Shown here one piece after another: positions 25,263-34,974 of a DNA stretch of 64,000 bases (positions are counted from its first letter, which is position 1; every line of letters starts with the position of its first letter). This stretch comes from Marmoricola sp. (GTDB taxonomy: Bacteria; Actinomycetota; Actinomycetes; Propionibacteriales; Nocardioidaceae), in NCBI GenBank assembly GCA_025964795.1, contig JAOPYC010000182.1, positions 1 through 64,000 of the forward strand. Reading direction: 5' to 3'. Under the pieces are notes generated by a model. That model worked only from the letters and a program-made list of their open reading frames with translations. It made no database searches and was not told the origin of the DNA. The position numbers were made by a program, and so were the translations under genes.

Positions 25263-26600
25263 TCAGATGACCGGGAGCATCCTGTCGCGCTCGAAGGCGG
25301 AGACCTGCCCGCGGTACTCCTCCCACTCCGCGCGCTTGTTGCGGAGGAAGAACTCGTAGACATGCTCGCCGAGCGTGTCGGCCAGCAGCTCGGAGTCCTC
25401 GGCGATCTTGATCGCCTCGTAGAGCGTCTTCGGCAGCTGCTCCAGGCCCAGGGCCTTGCGCTCGCGGTCGTTGAGCGACCAGACGTCGTCCTCGGCCTCG
25501 CGGGGCAGCTCGTACTCCTCCTCGAGGCCCTTCATCCCGGCGGCGAGCACCACCGCGTAGGCGAGGTAGGGGTTGCACGCGGCGTCGATCGTGCGCAGCT
25601 CGACGCGGGTCGACTGGCCCTTGTTGGGCTTGTACATCGGCACCCGCACCATGGCCGAGCGGTTGTTGTGCCCCCACGACTTGTACGACGGGGCCTCGCC
25701 GCCGCCGATCAGGCGCTTGTAGGAGTTCACCCACTGGTTGGTGACGCAGGTGATCTCGCTGGCGTGCCGCAGGATGCCGGCGATGAAGTGGCGGGCGGTC
25801 TTGGAGAGCTGGTACTCCGCGCCGGCCTCGAAGAACGCGTTGGTGTCGCCCTCGAACAGCGAGACGTGGGTGTGCATCCCGGAGCCGGGGTGGGTGGTGA
25901 ACGGCTTGGGCATGAAGCTGGCCCAGATGCCCTGGCTCAGCGCCACCTCACGGACCACCGTGCGGAACGTCATGATGTTGTCGGCCGTGGAGAGCGCGTC
26001 GGCGTAGCGCAGGTCGATCTCCTGCTGGCCGGGGCCACCCTCGTGGTGGCTGAACTCCACCGAGATGCCCATCGACTCGAGCATGTTGATGGCCTCGCGC
26101 CGGAAGTCCGAGCCACGCGACTGGGCGGTGTGGTCGAAGTAGCCGCTGCGGTCGACGGGGACGGGCTCCTCGCCCATGCCGGGACGCCCCTGGAAGAGGT
26201 AGAACTCGATCTCGGGGTGCGTGTAGAAGGTGAAGCCCTTGTCGGCCGCGTTCTGCAGGGTGCGCTTGAGCACGAACCGCGGGTCGGCGTACGACGGGGA
26301 GCCATCCGGCATGAAGATGTCGCAGAACATCCGCGCGGTCGACGGGGTCTCACCGCGCCACGGCAGCAGCTGGAACGTCGCCGGGTCGGGGTGCGCGAGC
26401 ATGTCCGCCTCGGTGACCCGGGCGAAGCCCTCGATCGCGGACCCGTCGAACCCGATGCCCTCGTCGAACGCGTTCTCCAGCTCGGCCGGGGCGACCGACA
26501 CCGACTTGAGATAGCCCAGGACGTCGGTGAACCACAGCCGTACGAACCTGACGTCGCGCTCTTCGAGTGCGCGGAGAACGAAGTCTTCCTGCTTGCCCAT
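25263..26600 (-). CDS. glnA2: Glutamine synthetase paralogue GlnA2 (GSI-alpha-like)
   Basis: A 445-residue type I glutamine synthetase. Catalytic motifs include EIEFYLF, HHEGGPGQQEIDLRYADAL, the ATP site KPFTTHPGSGMHTHVSLF, RLIGGGEAPSYKSW and NRSAMVRVP. The enzyme is shorter than GlnA1; at the adenylylation loop it has EEEYELPREAEDD instead of the KNLYDLP context, so control by GlnE is doubtful although a tyrosine is present. In mycobacteria and streptomycetes, GlnA2-type proteins are dispensable or act on alternative amines. TAGGCT (26608-26613) lies 7 bases before the ATG, so the mRNA is probably leaderless. Confidence 0.92.
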   Translation of the reverse strand: MGKQEDFVLRALEERDVRFVRLWFTDVLGYLKSVSVAPAELENAFDEGIGFDGSAIEGFARVTEADMLAHPDPATFQLLPWRGETPSTARMFCDIFMPDGSPSYADPRFVLKRTLQNAADKGFTFYTHPEIEFYLFQGRPGMGEEPVPVDRSGYFDHTAQSRGSDFRREAINMLESMGISVEFSHHEGGPGQQEIDLRYADALSTADNIMTFRTVVREVALSQGIWASFMPKPFTTHPGSGMHTHVSLFEGDTNAFFEAGAEYQLSKTARHFIAGILRHASEITCVTNQWVNSYKRLIGGGEAPSYKSWGHNNRSAMVRVPMYKPNKGQSTRVELRTIDAACNPYLAYAVVLAAGMKGLEEEYELPREAEDDVWSLNDRERKALGLEQLPKTLYEAIKIAEDSELLADTLGEHVYEFFLRNKRAEWEEYRGQVSAFERDRMLPVI

Positions 26601-26610
26601 GGGGGTGAGC

Positions 26611-27312
26611 CTAGGCCAGAGAAGAGAGTGCCCGTGCCAGTGGGCGCCAACCGGCGGCCAGCTCCTCACGAGCCGCGGCCACTGCCTCCAGGACCGCGTC
26701 CAGCACGCCCTCGTCGTAGCGGTCCCGGTCGTCCTCCGCCCAGGTCGCGAGGATGCGGTCGTCGACCTCCGGGTGCAGCTGCACGCCCCACACGGTCGGG
26801 GCGAACCTCGCGACCTGCAGCTCCCCGCGCGGTGCGGACGCGAGCACCACCGTCCCGTCCGGCTGCCGCAGCACGACGTCGTCGTTCCAGTGCACCCCGA
26901 AGCCGGTGCCCAGCAGCTCGCGGCTCAGGTCGTCGTCCTCGGCGGCCTCGGTCCAGCCGAGCGGCACGAGGCCCAGCTGCTGTCCGTTCGGGTTGGGGCC
27001 GGATACACCACCGAGCGCGACCGCGACCAGCTGGTGGCCGAGGCAGATGCCCAGCGTCGGGACGCCGTCACGGGCGGCTACGCGCACGAGCTCCTTGGTC
27101 GGCGTCAGCCAGGGATGCTCGGCGTCGTCGTTGGCGCCCATCGCACCACCGAGGACGAGCAGGGCGTCGTGGCCGCCGAGGTCCGCAGGCAGGGGGTCGT
27201 CGGCGTAGGCCCGTCGTACGTCGAGCACGCAGCCGTCCTCGACCAGCCAGTCGCCGACCCACGCCGGCGGACAGTCGTCCTCGTGCTGGACGACCAGGAC
27301 ACGACCCGCCAT
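26611..27312 (-). CDS. Class I glutamine amidotransferase-like protein
   Basis: A 233-residue type 1 GATase. The nucleophile elbow is GICLGHQ, and the His-Glu pair is in GVQLHPEVDD. It belongs to the stand-alone group near GMP synthase amidotransferase domains; these release ammonia from glutamine for an unknown partner or hydrolyse gamma-glutamyl compounds. Its start overlaps the stop of nadE by one base (TGATG), so it is coupled to NAD synthesis, and it lies next to glnA2, so glutamine is the common link. No separate promoter is evident. Confidence 0.85.
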   Translation of the reverse strand: MAGRVLVVQHEDDCPPAWVGDWLVEDGCVLDVRRAYADDPLPADLGGHDALLVLGGAMGANDDAEHPWLTPTKELVRVAARDGVPTLGICLGHQLVAVALGGVSGPNPNGQQLGLVPLGWTEAAEDDDLSRELLGTGFGVHWNDDVVLRQPDGTVVLASAPRGELQVARFAPTVWGVQLHPEVDDRILATWAEDDRDRYDEGVLDAVLEAVAAAREELAAGWRPLARALSSLA

Positions 27313-29360
27313 CAGGCGCGGGGGACGTTCTCGAGCTCGGCCAGCCAGGCCGCCGGGCTGGCGTCGCTCGGCATCCGCCAGTCACCGCGCGGCGACATGG
27401 TGCCGCCGGCGCTCACCTTCGGCCCGTTCGGCAGCGCCGAGCGCTTGAACTGGCTGGAGAAGAACCGCCTGATGAAGACCTCGAGCCACGAGCGGATGTC
27501 GGCGAGGGCGTACGCCGGCCGGTTGTCCTCCGGGAAGTTGGGCGGCCACTCCCCCGTGGTCGCGTCCGACCAGGCGTGCTGGGCCAGGAACGCGATCTTG
27601 CTCGGCCGGAAGCCGAACCGCAGCACGTGGAACAGCGTGAAGTCGTGCAGCGCGTAGGGGCCCAGGGAGCTCTCGGTGGACTGCGGCTTCTCGCCCTCGC
27701 GGGTAGGGATGAGCTCCGGGGTGATCTCCTGCCCGACGATGCCGGTGAGCAGCAGGTTGACCTCGTCACCGCTGCCGCCGAGCTGCTCGCTGTCGACGAC
27801 CCAGCGGATCAGGTGCTGGATCAGGGTCTTCGGCACGCCGGAGTTCACCGTGTAGTGCGACATCTGATCGCCCACGCCGTAGGTGCACCAGCCCAGCGCG
27901 AGCTCGGAGAGGTCACCCGTCCCGAGCACGATCCCCCCGCGCTGGTTGGCGATCCTGAACAGGTAGTCGGTGCGCAGCCCCGCCTGCACGTTCTCGAAGG
28001 TGATGTCGTAGACCTCCTCGCCGGAGGCGAAGGGGTGGTTCATGTCAGCCAGCATCTGCCTGGCGGCCGGCCGGATGTCGAGCTCCTCGAAGGTGACGCC
28101 GAGGGCCTTGGACAGCCTGGTCGCGTAGTCCTTGGTCACCTCGCCGGTCGCGAAGCCGGGCAGCGTGAACGCGAGGATGTCGCTGCGCGGACGCTCGAGC
28201 CGGTCCATCGCCTTCGCAGCCACGATCAGCGCGTGCGTCGAGTCGAGCCCGCCGGAGACGCCGATGACGACCTTGGGCTGGCCGATCGCCCGCAGCCGCT
28301 GCTCGAGCCCGGAGACCTGGATGTTGTAGGCCTCGTAGCAGTCCAGTGCCAGCCGCGCGACGTCGTCGGGCACGAACGGGAAGCGGTCCACCTTGCGGCG
28401 CAGCCCGATGTCGCCCGTCGGCGGGTCCAGGATGAGCTGGACCTCACGGAAGCTCGACGTACCGACTCCCTCGGCGTGCCGGTTGTCGTCGAAGGTGCCC
28501 TGACGCATCCGCTCCTGGCGGACCCGGTCGAGGTCGACGTCCGCCGTCGTACGGCGGGGGCTGTCGGGGAAACGATCACCCTCGGCCAGCAGGTCGCCGC
28601 ACTCGTAGACCATCGTCTGGCCGTCCCAGGAGAGGTCGGTGGTCGACTCACCGGGTCCGCCGGCGGCGTACAGGTACGCGGCAGAGCAGCGCGAGCTCGC
28701 GGAGCGCACCAACTGGCGACGATCCTCGGCGCGGGCGATGGTGATCGGTGAGCCCGAGAGGTTGGCCAGCACCGTCGCTCCGGCGAGCGCGGCGTTCGCA
28801 CTCGGCGGGATCGGGACCCACATGTCCTCGCAGATCTCGACGAACAGCGCCAGGTCGGGCAGGTCCATCGCCCGGAAGATCAGGTCGGGACCGAAGGGGA
28901 CCTCAACGCCGTCGACCTGGATCCACTCGCCGCGCTGGTCCTCACCGGCGGCGAACCAGCGCGCCTCGTAGAACTCGCGGTAGGTCGGCAGGAACGACTT
29001 GGGCGCCACCCCGAGGATCGCACCGCGGTGGATCACGACGGCGCAGTTGTAGACCCGGTTGCCCTTGCGGAGCGGGGCACCGACGACGAGGACCGGACGA
29101 AGCACCTCGCTGGCAGCGACGACCGCACCGATGCCTGCGTGCACGGCGTCCAGCAGGGTGTCCTGGAGGAACAGGTCGTCGATCGAGTAGCCGGTGAGGC
29201 AGAGCTCCGGGAAGATCGCGACGGCCACCCCGTCGTCGTGACAGGACCGCGCCTGAGCGATCACCGTCGCCGCGTTGGTCGCGGGGTCGGCGATCGTCAC
29301 CGGCATCGTGCACGCCGCGACCCGCGCGAAGCCATGGGCGTAGGCCGAGTTGAAGTCCAC
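27312..29360 (-). CDS. nadE: Glutamine-dependent NAD+ synthetase
   Basis: A 682-residue two-domain enzyme that makes NAD+ from nicotinate adenine dinucleotide with glutamine-derived ammonia. The N-terminal nitrilase-type glutaminase has the Glu-Lys-Cys triad in [18 protein letters not shown] and EICEDMW. The C-terminal synthetase has the ATP P-loop GVSGGLDST. The length fits the mycobacterial-type enzyme, whose two domains are joined by an ammonia tunnel. The GTG at 29360 starts the family consensus ([10 protein letters not shown]); CAGACT lies 6 bases upstream. It is divergent from panB. Confidence 0.95.
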   Translation of the reverse strand: MDFNSAYAHGFARVAACTMPVTIADPATNAATVIAQARSCHDDGVAVAIFPELCLTGYSIDDLFLQDTLLDAVHAGIGAVVAASEVLRPVLVVGAPLRKGNRVYNCAVVIHRGAILGVAPKSFLPTYREFYEARWFAAGEDQRGEWIQVDGVEVPFGPDLIFRAMDLPDLALFVEICEDMWVPIPPSANAALAGATVLANLSGSPITIARAEDRRQLVRSASSRCSAAYLYAAGGPGESTTDLSWDGQTMVYECGDLLAEGDRFPDSPRRTTADVDLDRVRQERMRQGTFDDNRHAEGVGTSSFREVQLILDPPTGDIGLRRKVDRFPFVPDDVARLALDCYEAYNIQVSGLEQRLRAIGQPKVVIGVSGGLDSTHALIVAAKAMDRLERPRSDILAFTLPGFATGEVTKDYATRLSKALGVTFEELDIRPAARQMLADMNHPFASGEEVYDITFENVQAGLRTDYLFRIANQRGGIVLGTGDLSELALGWCTYGVGDQMSHYTVNSGVPKTLIQHLIRWVVDSEQLGGSGDEVNLLLTGIVGQEITPELIPTREGEKPQSTESSLGPYALHDFTLFHVLRFGFRPSKIAFLAQHAWSDATTGEWPPNFPEDNRPAYALADIRSWLEVFIRRFFSSQFKRSALPNGPKVSAGGTMSPRGDWRMPSDASPAAWLAELENVPRA

Positions 29361-29492
29361 CTGAGCAGTCTGGCAGAACAAGCGCTGCACCTGTGATCGA
29401 GGAGACACCCCGCGGGGCCTCGGCCGGGGCTAGCGTGGATGACGGTCCGGGGACTCGCACGGAGCCTCGAGAACACTGCTAGGAGCTCGACG
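29361..29492. promoter_or_regulatory. Divergent promoter region nadE / panB
   Basis: This 132-bp gap separates nadE (minus, probably leaderless) from panB (plus). TAGCGT (29430-29435) is the best -10 for panB, giving a leader of about 50 nt with a Shine-Dalgarno. Two cofactor pathways (NAD and CoA) are thus fired from one region. No clear operator was seen. Confidence 0.4.
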
Positions 29493-30341
29493 ATGAGTGA
29501 AGAGACGGCCCCCTACGGAAGCGGCGCGGCCAAGCCCGCTGCGCCGGCGAAGCGGATCCGCACGCAGCACCTGCGCGAGCTGAAGGAGCGGGGCGAGCGG
29601 TTCGCGATGCTCACCGCCTACGACATGTACACCGCGCAGGTCTTCGACGAGGCCGGGATCGAGGTCCTCCTGGTGGGTGACAGCGCCTCGAACAACGTCT
29701 ACGGCAACGAGACCTCGCTGCCGGTGACGGTCGACGAGCTGATCCCGCTGACCCGCGCGGTGTCGCGGTCGGTGAAGCGCTCGCTGGTGGTCGGCGACCT
29801 CCCGTTCGGCTCCTACCAGCGCTCCCCCGAGCAGGCCTACGACACGGCCGTGCGGTTCATGAAGGAGGGCGGTGCGCACGCCATCAAGCTCGAGGGCGGC
29901 CGGGAGATGGCGCCGCAGATCGAGCTGCTCAGCCGCGGTGGCGTGCCGGTGATGGCGCACATCGGCTTCACCCCGCAGAGCGAGCACGCGCTGGGTGGCT
30001 ACCGCGTCCAGGGCCGCGGCGAGACCAGCGACCGGATCCTCGACGACGCGAGGGCCGTCGAGGAGGCCGGCGCGTTCGCCGTGGTGATGGAGATGGTCCC
30101 GGGCGACGTCGCGGCGCAGGTCACCAAGGAGCTGTCCATCCCCACGATCGGCATCGGCGCCGGCCTGGAGTGCGACGCCCAGGTGCTCGTCTGGCAGGAC
30201 GCCTTCGGCATGCGGACCGGCCGGATGGCCCGCTTCGTCAAGCAGTACGCCGACCTGCACGGCGTGCTCCTCGACGGCGCCCGGGCGTACGCGGAGGACG
30301 TGCGGTCGGGCCGGTTCCCGGGAGCCGAGCACACCTTCTAG
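29493..30341 (+). CDS. panB: 3-Methyl-2-oxobutanoate hydroxymethyltransferase
   Basis: A 282-residue enzyme for the first step of pantothenate synthesis: it adds a hydroxymethyl group from methylene-tetrahydrofolate to ketoisovalerate. Typical motifs are [26 protein letters not shown] with the metal-binding Asp, [22 protein letters not shown] and [20 protein letters not shown] family-typical N-terminal extension of about 20 residues precedes the core. AGGAG (29481-29485) stands 7 bases before the chosen ATG; an upstream ATG at 29439 lies too close to TAGCGT (29430-29435), which serves as the -10. A weak stem (30344-30359) follows the stop. Confidence 0.95.
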   Translation: MSEETAPYGSGAAKPAAPAKRIRTQHLRELKERGERFAMLTAYDMYTAQVFDEAGIEVLLVGDSASNNVYGNETSLPVTVDELIPLTRAVSRSVKRSLVVGDLPFGSYQRSPEQAYDTAVRFMKEGGAHAIKLEGGREMAPQIELLSRGGVPVMAHIGFTPQSEHALGGYRVQGRGETSDRILDDARAVEEAGAFAVVMEMVPGDVAAQVTKELSIPTIGIGAGLECDAQVLVWQDAFGMRTGRMARFVKQYADLHGVLLDGARAYAEDVRSGRFPGAEHTF

Positions 30342-30455
30342 CCCAGGCACGCACGCCTGTCCGATTTAAGCCTTTTTCGGCATTTCGCCCACATTGCTGC
30401 CGTGGAACCGTCAGGATGACGTCGACGACGACCCCCACGTGGCAGGGACAGGCAG

Positions 30456-32108
30456 ATGGCGATCTTCGGCACCAGGAAGCGCAAGAAGCGCAAGAAGAAG
30501 AAGCAGCACCATGCCGTCAAGGTGAAGCACGCCCCCAAGCCCAAGCCGAAGCCCAAGCCGAAGCCCAAGCCCCAGCCGGTCTCGGTGCCGCAGCCGCCCA
30601 CGCCGGCTCCGGCACCGCCCACCACGCCGGTCACCAACCCCACCCCCACGGCCCCCTCCCAGCCGACCGCGCCGGCTCCCACGGCCTCGGTGGCCGCCAC
30701 GCCGCGTGAGCGCCTGTTCCTGAACCGCTTCGGCACCGGGTTCACCCAGTCGGCCCTGGCCGCGCTGCGCGCGACCGGCACACCGGAGGCCTGGTTCGAG
30801 GCCCAGCTGAACCCGTCGTCGGTGACCGAGTCGGCCAAGGCGGCCCAGGTCGACGAGTGGTTCAGCCACCTCTGGCGCTCCGCCGCGGAGAAGAACGCCA
30901 CCAACGCCGCCAAGACCAAGGCGGCCTGGGAGTACGGCCACGACCTCGGCAACTGGACGATCCTGCGCCGCATCTACTCCGAGCGCTCGGTGCTGGAGAG
31001 GATGACCGACTTCTGGTCGACCAACCTGCACATCCCGGTGGGACACGACCGCGCCTGGGTGTTCCGCTTCGACTACGACACCACCATCCGGGCCAACGCG
31101 CTCGGCCGGTTCGAGGACCTGCTCGTCGCCTGCGCACTGCACCCGGCGATGCGGTTCTACCTCGACAACTGGAAGGCGGTGAAGAACAAGCCCAACGAGA
31201 ACCAGGGCCGCGAGCTCCTCGAGCTGCACACGGTCGGGCGCGCCGCCGGCTACACGGAGCCGATGGTCAAGTCGTCCGCGGTGATCCTGTCGGGCTTCAC
31301 GGTGGACAGCAGCACGTTCGTCCCGTCGTACAACCCGGCGGCCCACACCACCGGCCCCGTCCAGGTCCTCGACTTCCAGCACGCCAACGCCGCGGCCGAC
31401 GGCCAGGCCGTCACGGTGGCCTACCTGAAGTACCTCGCGAACCACCCGGCCACGGCCGCCAACCTCTCCCGCAAGCTCGCGACCTACTTCGTCTCCGACG
31501 AGCCCTCCCAGCGGCTCGTCGACAAGCTCGCGGCCGTCTACCTGAGCTCCGGCACCGACATCAAGGCCGTGCTCCGGACCCTGGCGACCGACGAGGAGTT
31601 CGTCGGCTCCGAGGGCGCCAAGGTGCGTACGCCGGTCGACGACCTCGTGGCCACCGCGCGGGTCCTGGCCGTCGACGTGCAGCCGCCCGCCGGCGACGAC
31701 TCCTACACCCGGCAGGCCAACTGGACCCACGGGGGCGCCGCCCTCTTCTCGTGGCCCCGGCCCGACGGCCCGCCGGTCACCGGCCGGATGTGGTCCTCGG
31801 CCTCCCGGGTGTTCGCCTCCTACGTCATGCACGGCAACCACGCCGGGGGCTGGTGGCCGCACGGTGCGGCGTACAAGACCGGTGCGGCCTGGCTGCCGTC
31901 GGCGTCGCTGCGCTTCGACGCCTACGTGGCCCACCTGTGCCGGACGTTCCTCGGCCGCAACCTCGACGCCCGCCTGCTGAGCGTCGCCTGCCAGGCGACC
32001 GGCGCCAAGGCGGAGACGATCGTGACCTCGAAGCACGCCGTCGCCGGCTGGATGTTCCCCCGGCTGGCCACCTCCCTGCTCGACACCCCCGACCACATGA
32101 CCACGTGA
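30456..32108 (+). CDS. DUF1800 family protein with basic, proline-rich N-terminus
   Basis: A 550-residue protein. Residues about 85-545 are DUF1800 (RERLFLNRFGTGFT, RMTDFWSTNLHIP, NQGRELLELHTVG, SSAVILSGFTVD). The N-terminus is odd: a KRKKRKKKK cluster followed by seven Lys-Pro pairs encoded by repeats of AAGCCS (about 30534-30576), then a Pro/Thr-rich spacer. I see no signal peptide, whereas the partner protein encoded next has a Tat signal. DUF1800 and DUF1501 genes occur together in many bacteria, often with secreted enzymes or polysaccharide systems; their activity is not known. The next gene starts 8 bp downstream. Confidence 0.85.
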   Translation: MAIFGTRKRKKRKKKKQHHAVKVKHAPKPKPKPKPKPKPQPVSVPQPPTPAPAPPTTPVTNPTPTAPSQPTAPAPTASVAATPRERLFLNRFGTGFTQSALAALRATGTPEAWFEAQLNPSSVTESAKAAQVDEWFSHLWRSAAEKNATNAAKTKAAWEYGHDLGNWTILRRIYSERSVLERMTDFWSTNLHIPVGHDRAWVFRFDYDTTIRANALGRFEDLLVACALHPAMRFYLDNWKAVKNKPNENQGRELLELHTVGRAAGYTEPMVKSSAVILSGFTVDSSTFVPSYNPAAHTTGPVQVLDFQHANAAADGQAVTVAYLKYLANHPATAANLSRKLATYFVSDEPSQRLVDKLAAVYLSSGTDIKAVLRTLATDEEFVGSEGAKVRTPVDDLVATARVLAVDVQPPAGDDSYTRQANWTHGGAALFSWPRPDGPPVTGRMWSSASRVFASYVMHGNHAGGWWPHGAAYKTGAAWLPSASLRFDAYVAHLCRTFLGRNLDARLLSVACQATGAKAETIVTSKHAVAGWMFPRLATSLLDTPDHMTT

Positions 32109-32116
32109 GGCCAGCG

Positions 32117-33397
32117 ATGACCGACCACAGCACCCCCGGATCCGACTGCTGCCGCGACTTCAGCCGCTCGCAGATGTCGCGCCGCTCGCTGCTCCAGGGC
32201 GCCGCCGCCGTCGGCGGGACGATGGCCGTCACCCAGATGTTCGGCGACGCGATGATGCAGTCCACCTTCGCCGGCACGCCCGGCGGCAACACCATGGTGG
32301 TGGTCAGCCTGCGTGGCGGCATCGACGGGCTCGGCGTCGTCGTCCCCCACGGTGACCCGGGCTACTACGCCGCCCGCCGCAACACGGCCATCCCGGTCAA
32401 CACGCTGCTGTGCAAGGACCAGATGTTCGGCCTGCACCCGAACATGGAGCCGCTCGTCCCGCTCTGGAACTCGGGCGAGCTCGCCGCGGTCCAGGCGACC
32501 GGGCTGGCTGTGCCGAACCGCTCGCACTTCTCGGCCATCGAGGAGGTCGAGGACGCTGCCCCCGGCTCCGACACCCGTACGGGCTGGATCAACCGGATGA
32601 TCGGTCTGGGCCAGTCGAGCGGCACCCTCGACGCCGTCCAGCTCGGGATGAACTTCCCGACCACGGCGATGATCGGCCCGCGATCCGTGCTCGCCACCCA
32701 GAACCTTAGCGGCCTGCAACTCCCGGGCCTGGACAACAACGTGGCCCCGCGCTACTCCTCGCTGCAGGCGGCCTGGGCCGGCGCCACCGGCCCGCTCGCC
32801 GCCGGCGCCTCGGAGGCCGTCGGCATCTCGAAGGGGGCCGGCGCCCAGCTCAAGACCATGCCGGACAGCGCGACCCCCTACCCCACCGACTGGTACGCCG
32901 CCCCCTTCGCCGAGCCGCTCAAGAACGCCGCGAAGCTGATCCGGGCCGACATCGGCACCGACGTGATCGCCATCGACGCGGGCAACTGGGACCTGCACAC
33001 CAACTACGGCACCACCGCGTGGGGCTCGATGCAGAGCAACGTCTCCGGCCTGGCGAAGTCGCTGGCGGCGTTCATGCAGGACCTCGGCGAGCTGCGCTCG
33101 CGCGTCACGGTCGTCACCATCTCCGAGTTCGGCCGCCGGATCGCCGAGAACGGCAGCCAGGGGTTCGACCACGGCTGGGGCAACATGATGCTCGTCGCCG
33201 GCGCCGGGGTGAAGGGCGGTCGCTACCACGGCAGCTGGCCGGGCATCGAGGCCAACCCCCTCCCCGACAGCGACCTCAAGGTCACCACCGACTACCGCAA
33301 CGTCCTCGGCGAGATCGTCAGCAAGCGGTTCCCGGACCGGTCGGTGCCCGCGCTCTTCCCGGGCCTGTCCATCGCCCCCATCGGCGTCATGGTCTGA
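32117..33397 (+). CDS. DUF1501 family protein with Tat signal
   Basis: A 426-residue protein in the sulfatase/alkaline phosphatase-like DUF1501 family. A twin-arginine signal is visible (SRRSLLQGAAAVGG) and should direct folded export. The core has LRGGIDGLGVVVPHGD, a histidine/aspartate-rich region DLHTNYG, and SEFGRRIAENGSQGFDHGWGN close to the C-terminus, which carries the expected metal ligands. It follows the DUF1800 gene by 8 bp. The pair is conserved across phyla; I infer that the two proteins work together at the cell surface. Confidence 0.88.
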   Translation: MTDHSTPGSDCCRDFSRSQMSRRSLLQGAAAVGGTMAVTQMFGDAMMQSTFAGTPGGNTMVVVSLRGGIDGLGVVVPHGDPGYYAARRNTAIPVNTLLCKDQMFGLHPNMEPLVPLWNSGELAAVQATGLAVPNRSHFSAIEEVEDAAPGSDTRTGWINRMIGLGQSSGTLDAVQLGMNFPTTAMIGPRSVLATQNLSGLQLPGLDNNVAPRYSSLQAAWAGATGPLAAGASEAVGISKGAGAQLKTMPDSATPYPTDWYAAPFAEPLKNAAKLIRADIGTDVIAIDAGNWDLHTNYGTTAWGSMQSNVSGLAKSLAAFMQDLGELRSRVTVVTISEFGRRIAENGSQGFDHGWGNMMLVAGAGVKGGRYHGSWPGIEANPLPDSDLKVTTDYRNVLGEIVSKRFPDRSVPALFPGLSIAPIGVMV

Positions 33398-33446
33398 GCC
33401 GACGCGCCTTCCTGTCCCCTGGGGACGTCCAGGGCTAACCTGCTGC

Positions 33447-34628
33447 ATGCGACGAACTCTCACAGCGGTCCTCGGTCTCGTGGTCGTCTCGGCTCTGGTC
33501 ACGGCCCCCGGAGACGCAGCCGGAGCGGCAGCCGGGTCCGGCACCCGGCCCGCGACGCGGCAGGCGGACGGTGCCAGGGCTCCTGCCCTGCGGGTGACCG
33601 TCGCCGCCCGCGGCCTGGACACGCCGTGGGACGTGAAGCCGATCGGCAAGGGCCGTTTCCTGGTCACCGAACGCACGTCGAAGCGACTCCTCACGATGCG
33701 CAAGGGCGTGCTGCGCACGGTCAGCTATCCCTCCTCCACGGTGTGGGCCGGCAGCGAGACCGGCTTGATGTCGATCGCCGTGGACCCGAGGTTCAAGAAG
33801 AACCGCCGCTTCTACACCTGCCAGGGCGGCACCCTCAGCGGCGGGCGCCACGACGTCCGCGTGATGATCTGGAAGCTGGGCAGGAAGAACCGCGCCGCCA
33901 CGCTCGTCGGTCCGCTGCTCACCGGGCTTCCCTCGACCTCGGGTCGCCACGGCGGCTGCCGGCTGCTCATCTCGGGTGACGCGATGATCGTCGGCACCGG
34001 CGACGCCGCCACCGGCACGAACCCGCGCAACCTCAACTCGCTCGGCGGCAAGACGCTGCGGCTCAACCGCTTCACCGGTGCGCCGTGGCCGAAGAACCGC
34101 TGGATCAGGTCCTCCTCGCGCAACGCGCGCTACGTGCTCACCTTCGGCCACCGCAACGTGCAGGGCCTGGCGCAGCGGGCCGACGGAACCGTGTGGTCCG
34201 TGGAGCACGGCCCCGACCGCGACGACGAGGTCAACGTCCTCGTGCCGGGCGGTGACTACGGCTGGAACCCCGTGCCGGGATACAACGAGAACGTGCCGAT
34301 GACCGACCAGAGCCTCCCGGGCACCCAGATCGGCGCTCGCTGGCGATCCGGGTTCCCGACGCTGGCCACCTCCGGTGCGGCCTGGGTGAAGGGCCGTCGG
34401 TGGGGCCAGTACGACGGCATGCTGGCCGTCGCCGCCCTCAAGGGCGAACGGCTGATGTTCATGCGCTTCGACGCCGGGGGCAGGTTCAGCTACCTGCTGA
34501 CGCCGAGCGCCCTGACGAAGTACGGCCGGCTCCGCTCGGTCACCCCGGTGGCCAACGGCGACCTGCTGGTCACGACCGCCAACGGCGGCAGGCGCGACTA
34601 CGTCCTGCGCGTCCACCCGCTGGGCTGA
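33447..34628 (+). CDS. Secreted PQQ-type sugar dehydrogenase (Asd/soluble GDH fold)
   Basis: A 393-residue protein with an N-terminal signal peptide (about 1-27, ending GDAAGA) and a six-blade beta-propeller of the soluble glucose/aldose dehydrogenase group. Motifs: LDTPWDVKPIGKGRFLVTER, GLMSIAVDP, GTGDAATGTNPRNLNSLGGK, FGHRNVQGLA and VEHGPDRDDEVNV. Family members oxidise sugars using PQQ. TAACCT (33436-33441) lies 5 bases before the ATG, and a 13-bp palindrome GTCCCCTGGGGAC (33414-33426) stands at the -35 position and may be an operator. PQQ biosynthesis genes are not in the window. Confidence 0.88.
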   Translation: MRRTLTAVLGLVVVSALVTAPGDAAGAAAGSGTRPATRQADGARAPALRVTVAARGLDTPWDVKPIGKGRFLVTERTSKRLLTMRKGVLRTVSYPSSTVWAGSETGLMSIAVDPRFKKNRRFYTCQGGTLSGGRHDVRVMIWKLGRKNRAATLVGPLLTGLPSTSGRHGGCRLLISGDAMIVGTGDAATGTNPRNLNSLGGKTLRLNRFTGAPWPKNRWIRSSSRNARYVLTFGHRNVQGLAQRADGTVWSVEHGPDRDDEVNVLVPGGDYGWNPVPGYNENVPMTDQSLPGTQIGARWRSGFPTLATSGAAWVKGRRWGQYDGMLAVAALKGERLMFMRFDAGGRFSYLLTPSALTKYGRLRSVTPVANGDLLVTTANGGRRDYVLRVHPLG

Positions 34629-34632
34629 GCGC

Positions 34633-34899
34633 TCAGGCTCCCCAGCCGAGGTGGCGCGTGCCGAGCACGATCGTGGGCAGCCACACCACGAACGCGAGGA
34701 GCGGCAGCCACGGCACCCACTTCGGGTGCGGCAGGAACCAGCTGAGGGCCACCAGGAACAGGACCACCCAGAGCAGCACGAACAACAGGGTCACCCACCA
34801 CGGGGCGATGTTGGCGGTGCCGAGATCCAGGAACAGGACACAGGCCATGCCACCCATGCCCACGAAGCCCCACTGGGAGACCTTCTTCGCGCGAGCCAC
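34633..34899 (-). CDS. Small membrane protein, two to three segments
   Basis: An 88-residue protein with hydrophobic segments around residues 11-27, 33-56 and 63-80, rich in tryptophan (APWWVTLLFVLLWVVLF, HPKWVPWLPLLAF). The family is not recognised. The GTG at 34899 has TAGGGT (34907-34912) exactly 7 nt upstream and no Shine-Dalgarno, so it is very probably a leaderless gene. It converges with the sugar dehydrogenase gene (4 bp between stops) and is divergent from the M15 peptidase gene. Confidence 0.7.
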   Translation of the reverse strand: MARAKKVSQWGFVGMGGMACVLFLDLGTANIAPWWVTLLFVLLWVVLFLVALSWFLPHPKWVPWLPLLAFVVWLPTIVLGTRHLGWGA

Positions 34900-34974
34900 G
34901 CGCGAAACCCTACGGGAACGCACCGGCTCGATTAGCGTGAGTCCACGCGGCCACCAGGGCGCTCTCTCGGAGGC

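Noticed and set aside
22198-25359. A 1053-codon plus-strand frame opposite glnE
   Set aside because: Also an antisense shadow; GlnE on the other strand is unmistakable.
26600-26600. Adenylylation site in GlnA2
   Set aside because: A tyrosine is present in EEEYELPREAEDD, but the neighbouring KNLYDLP residues are missing, so I did not claim GlnE control.
30534-30576. Tandem AAGCCS units as a CRISPR or regulatory repeat
   Set aside because: They are simply the codons of the Lys-Pro repeat within the DUF1800 gene.
33414-33426. Palindrome GTCCCCTGGGGAC as a terminator of the DUF1501 gene
   Set aside because: The centre is a single base, so a stable hairpin would need a large loop; it lies at the -35 of the next gene and is better seen as a possible operator.
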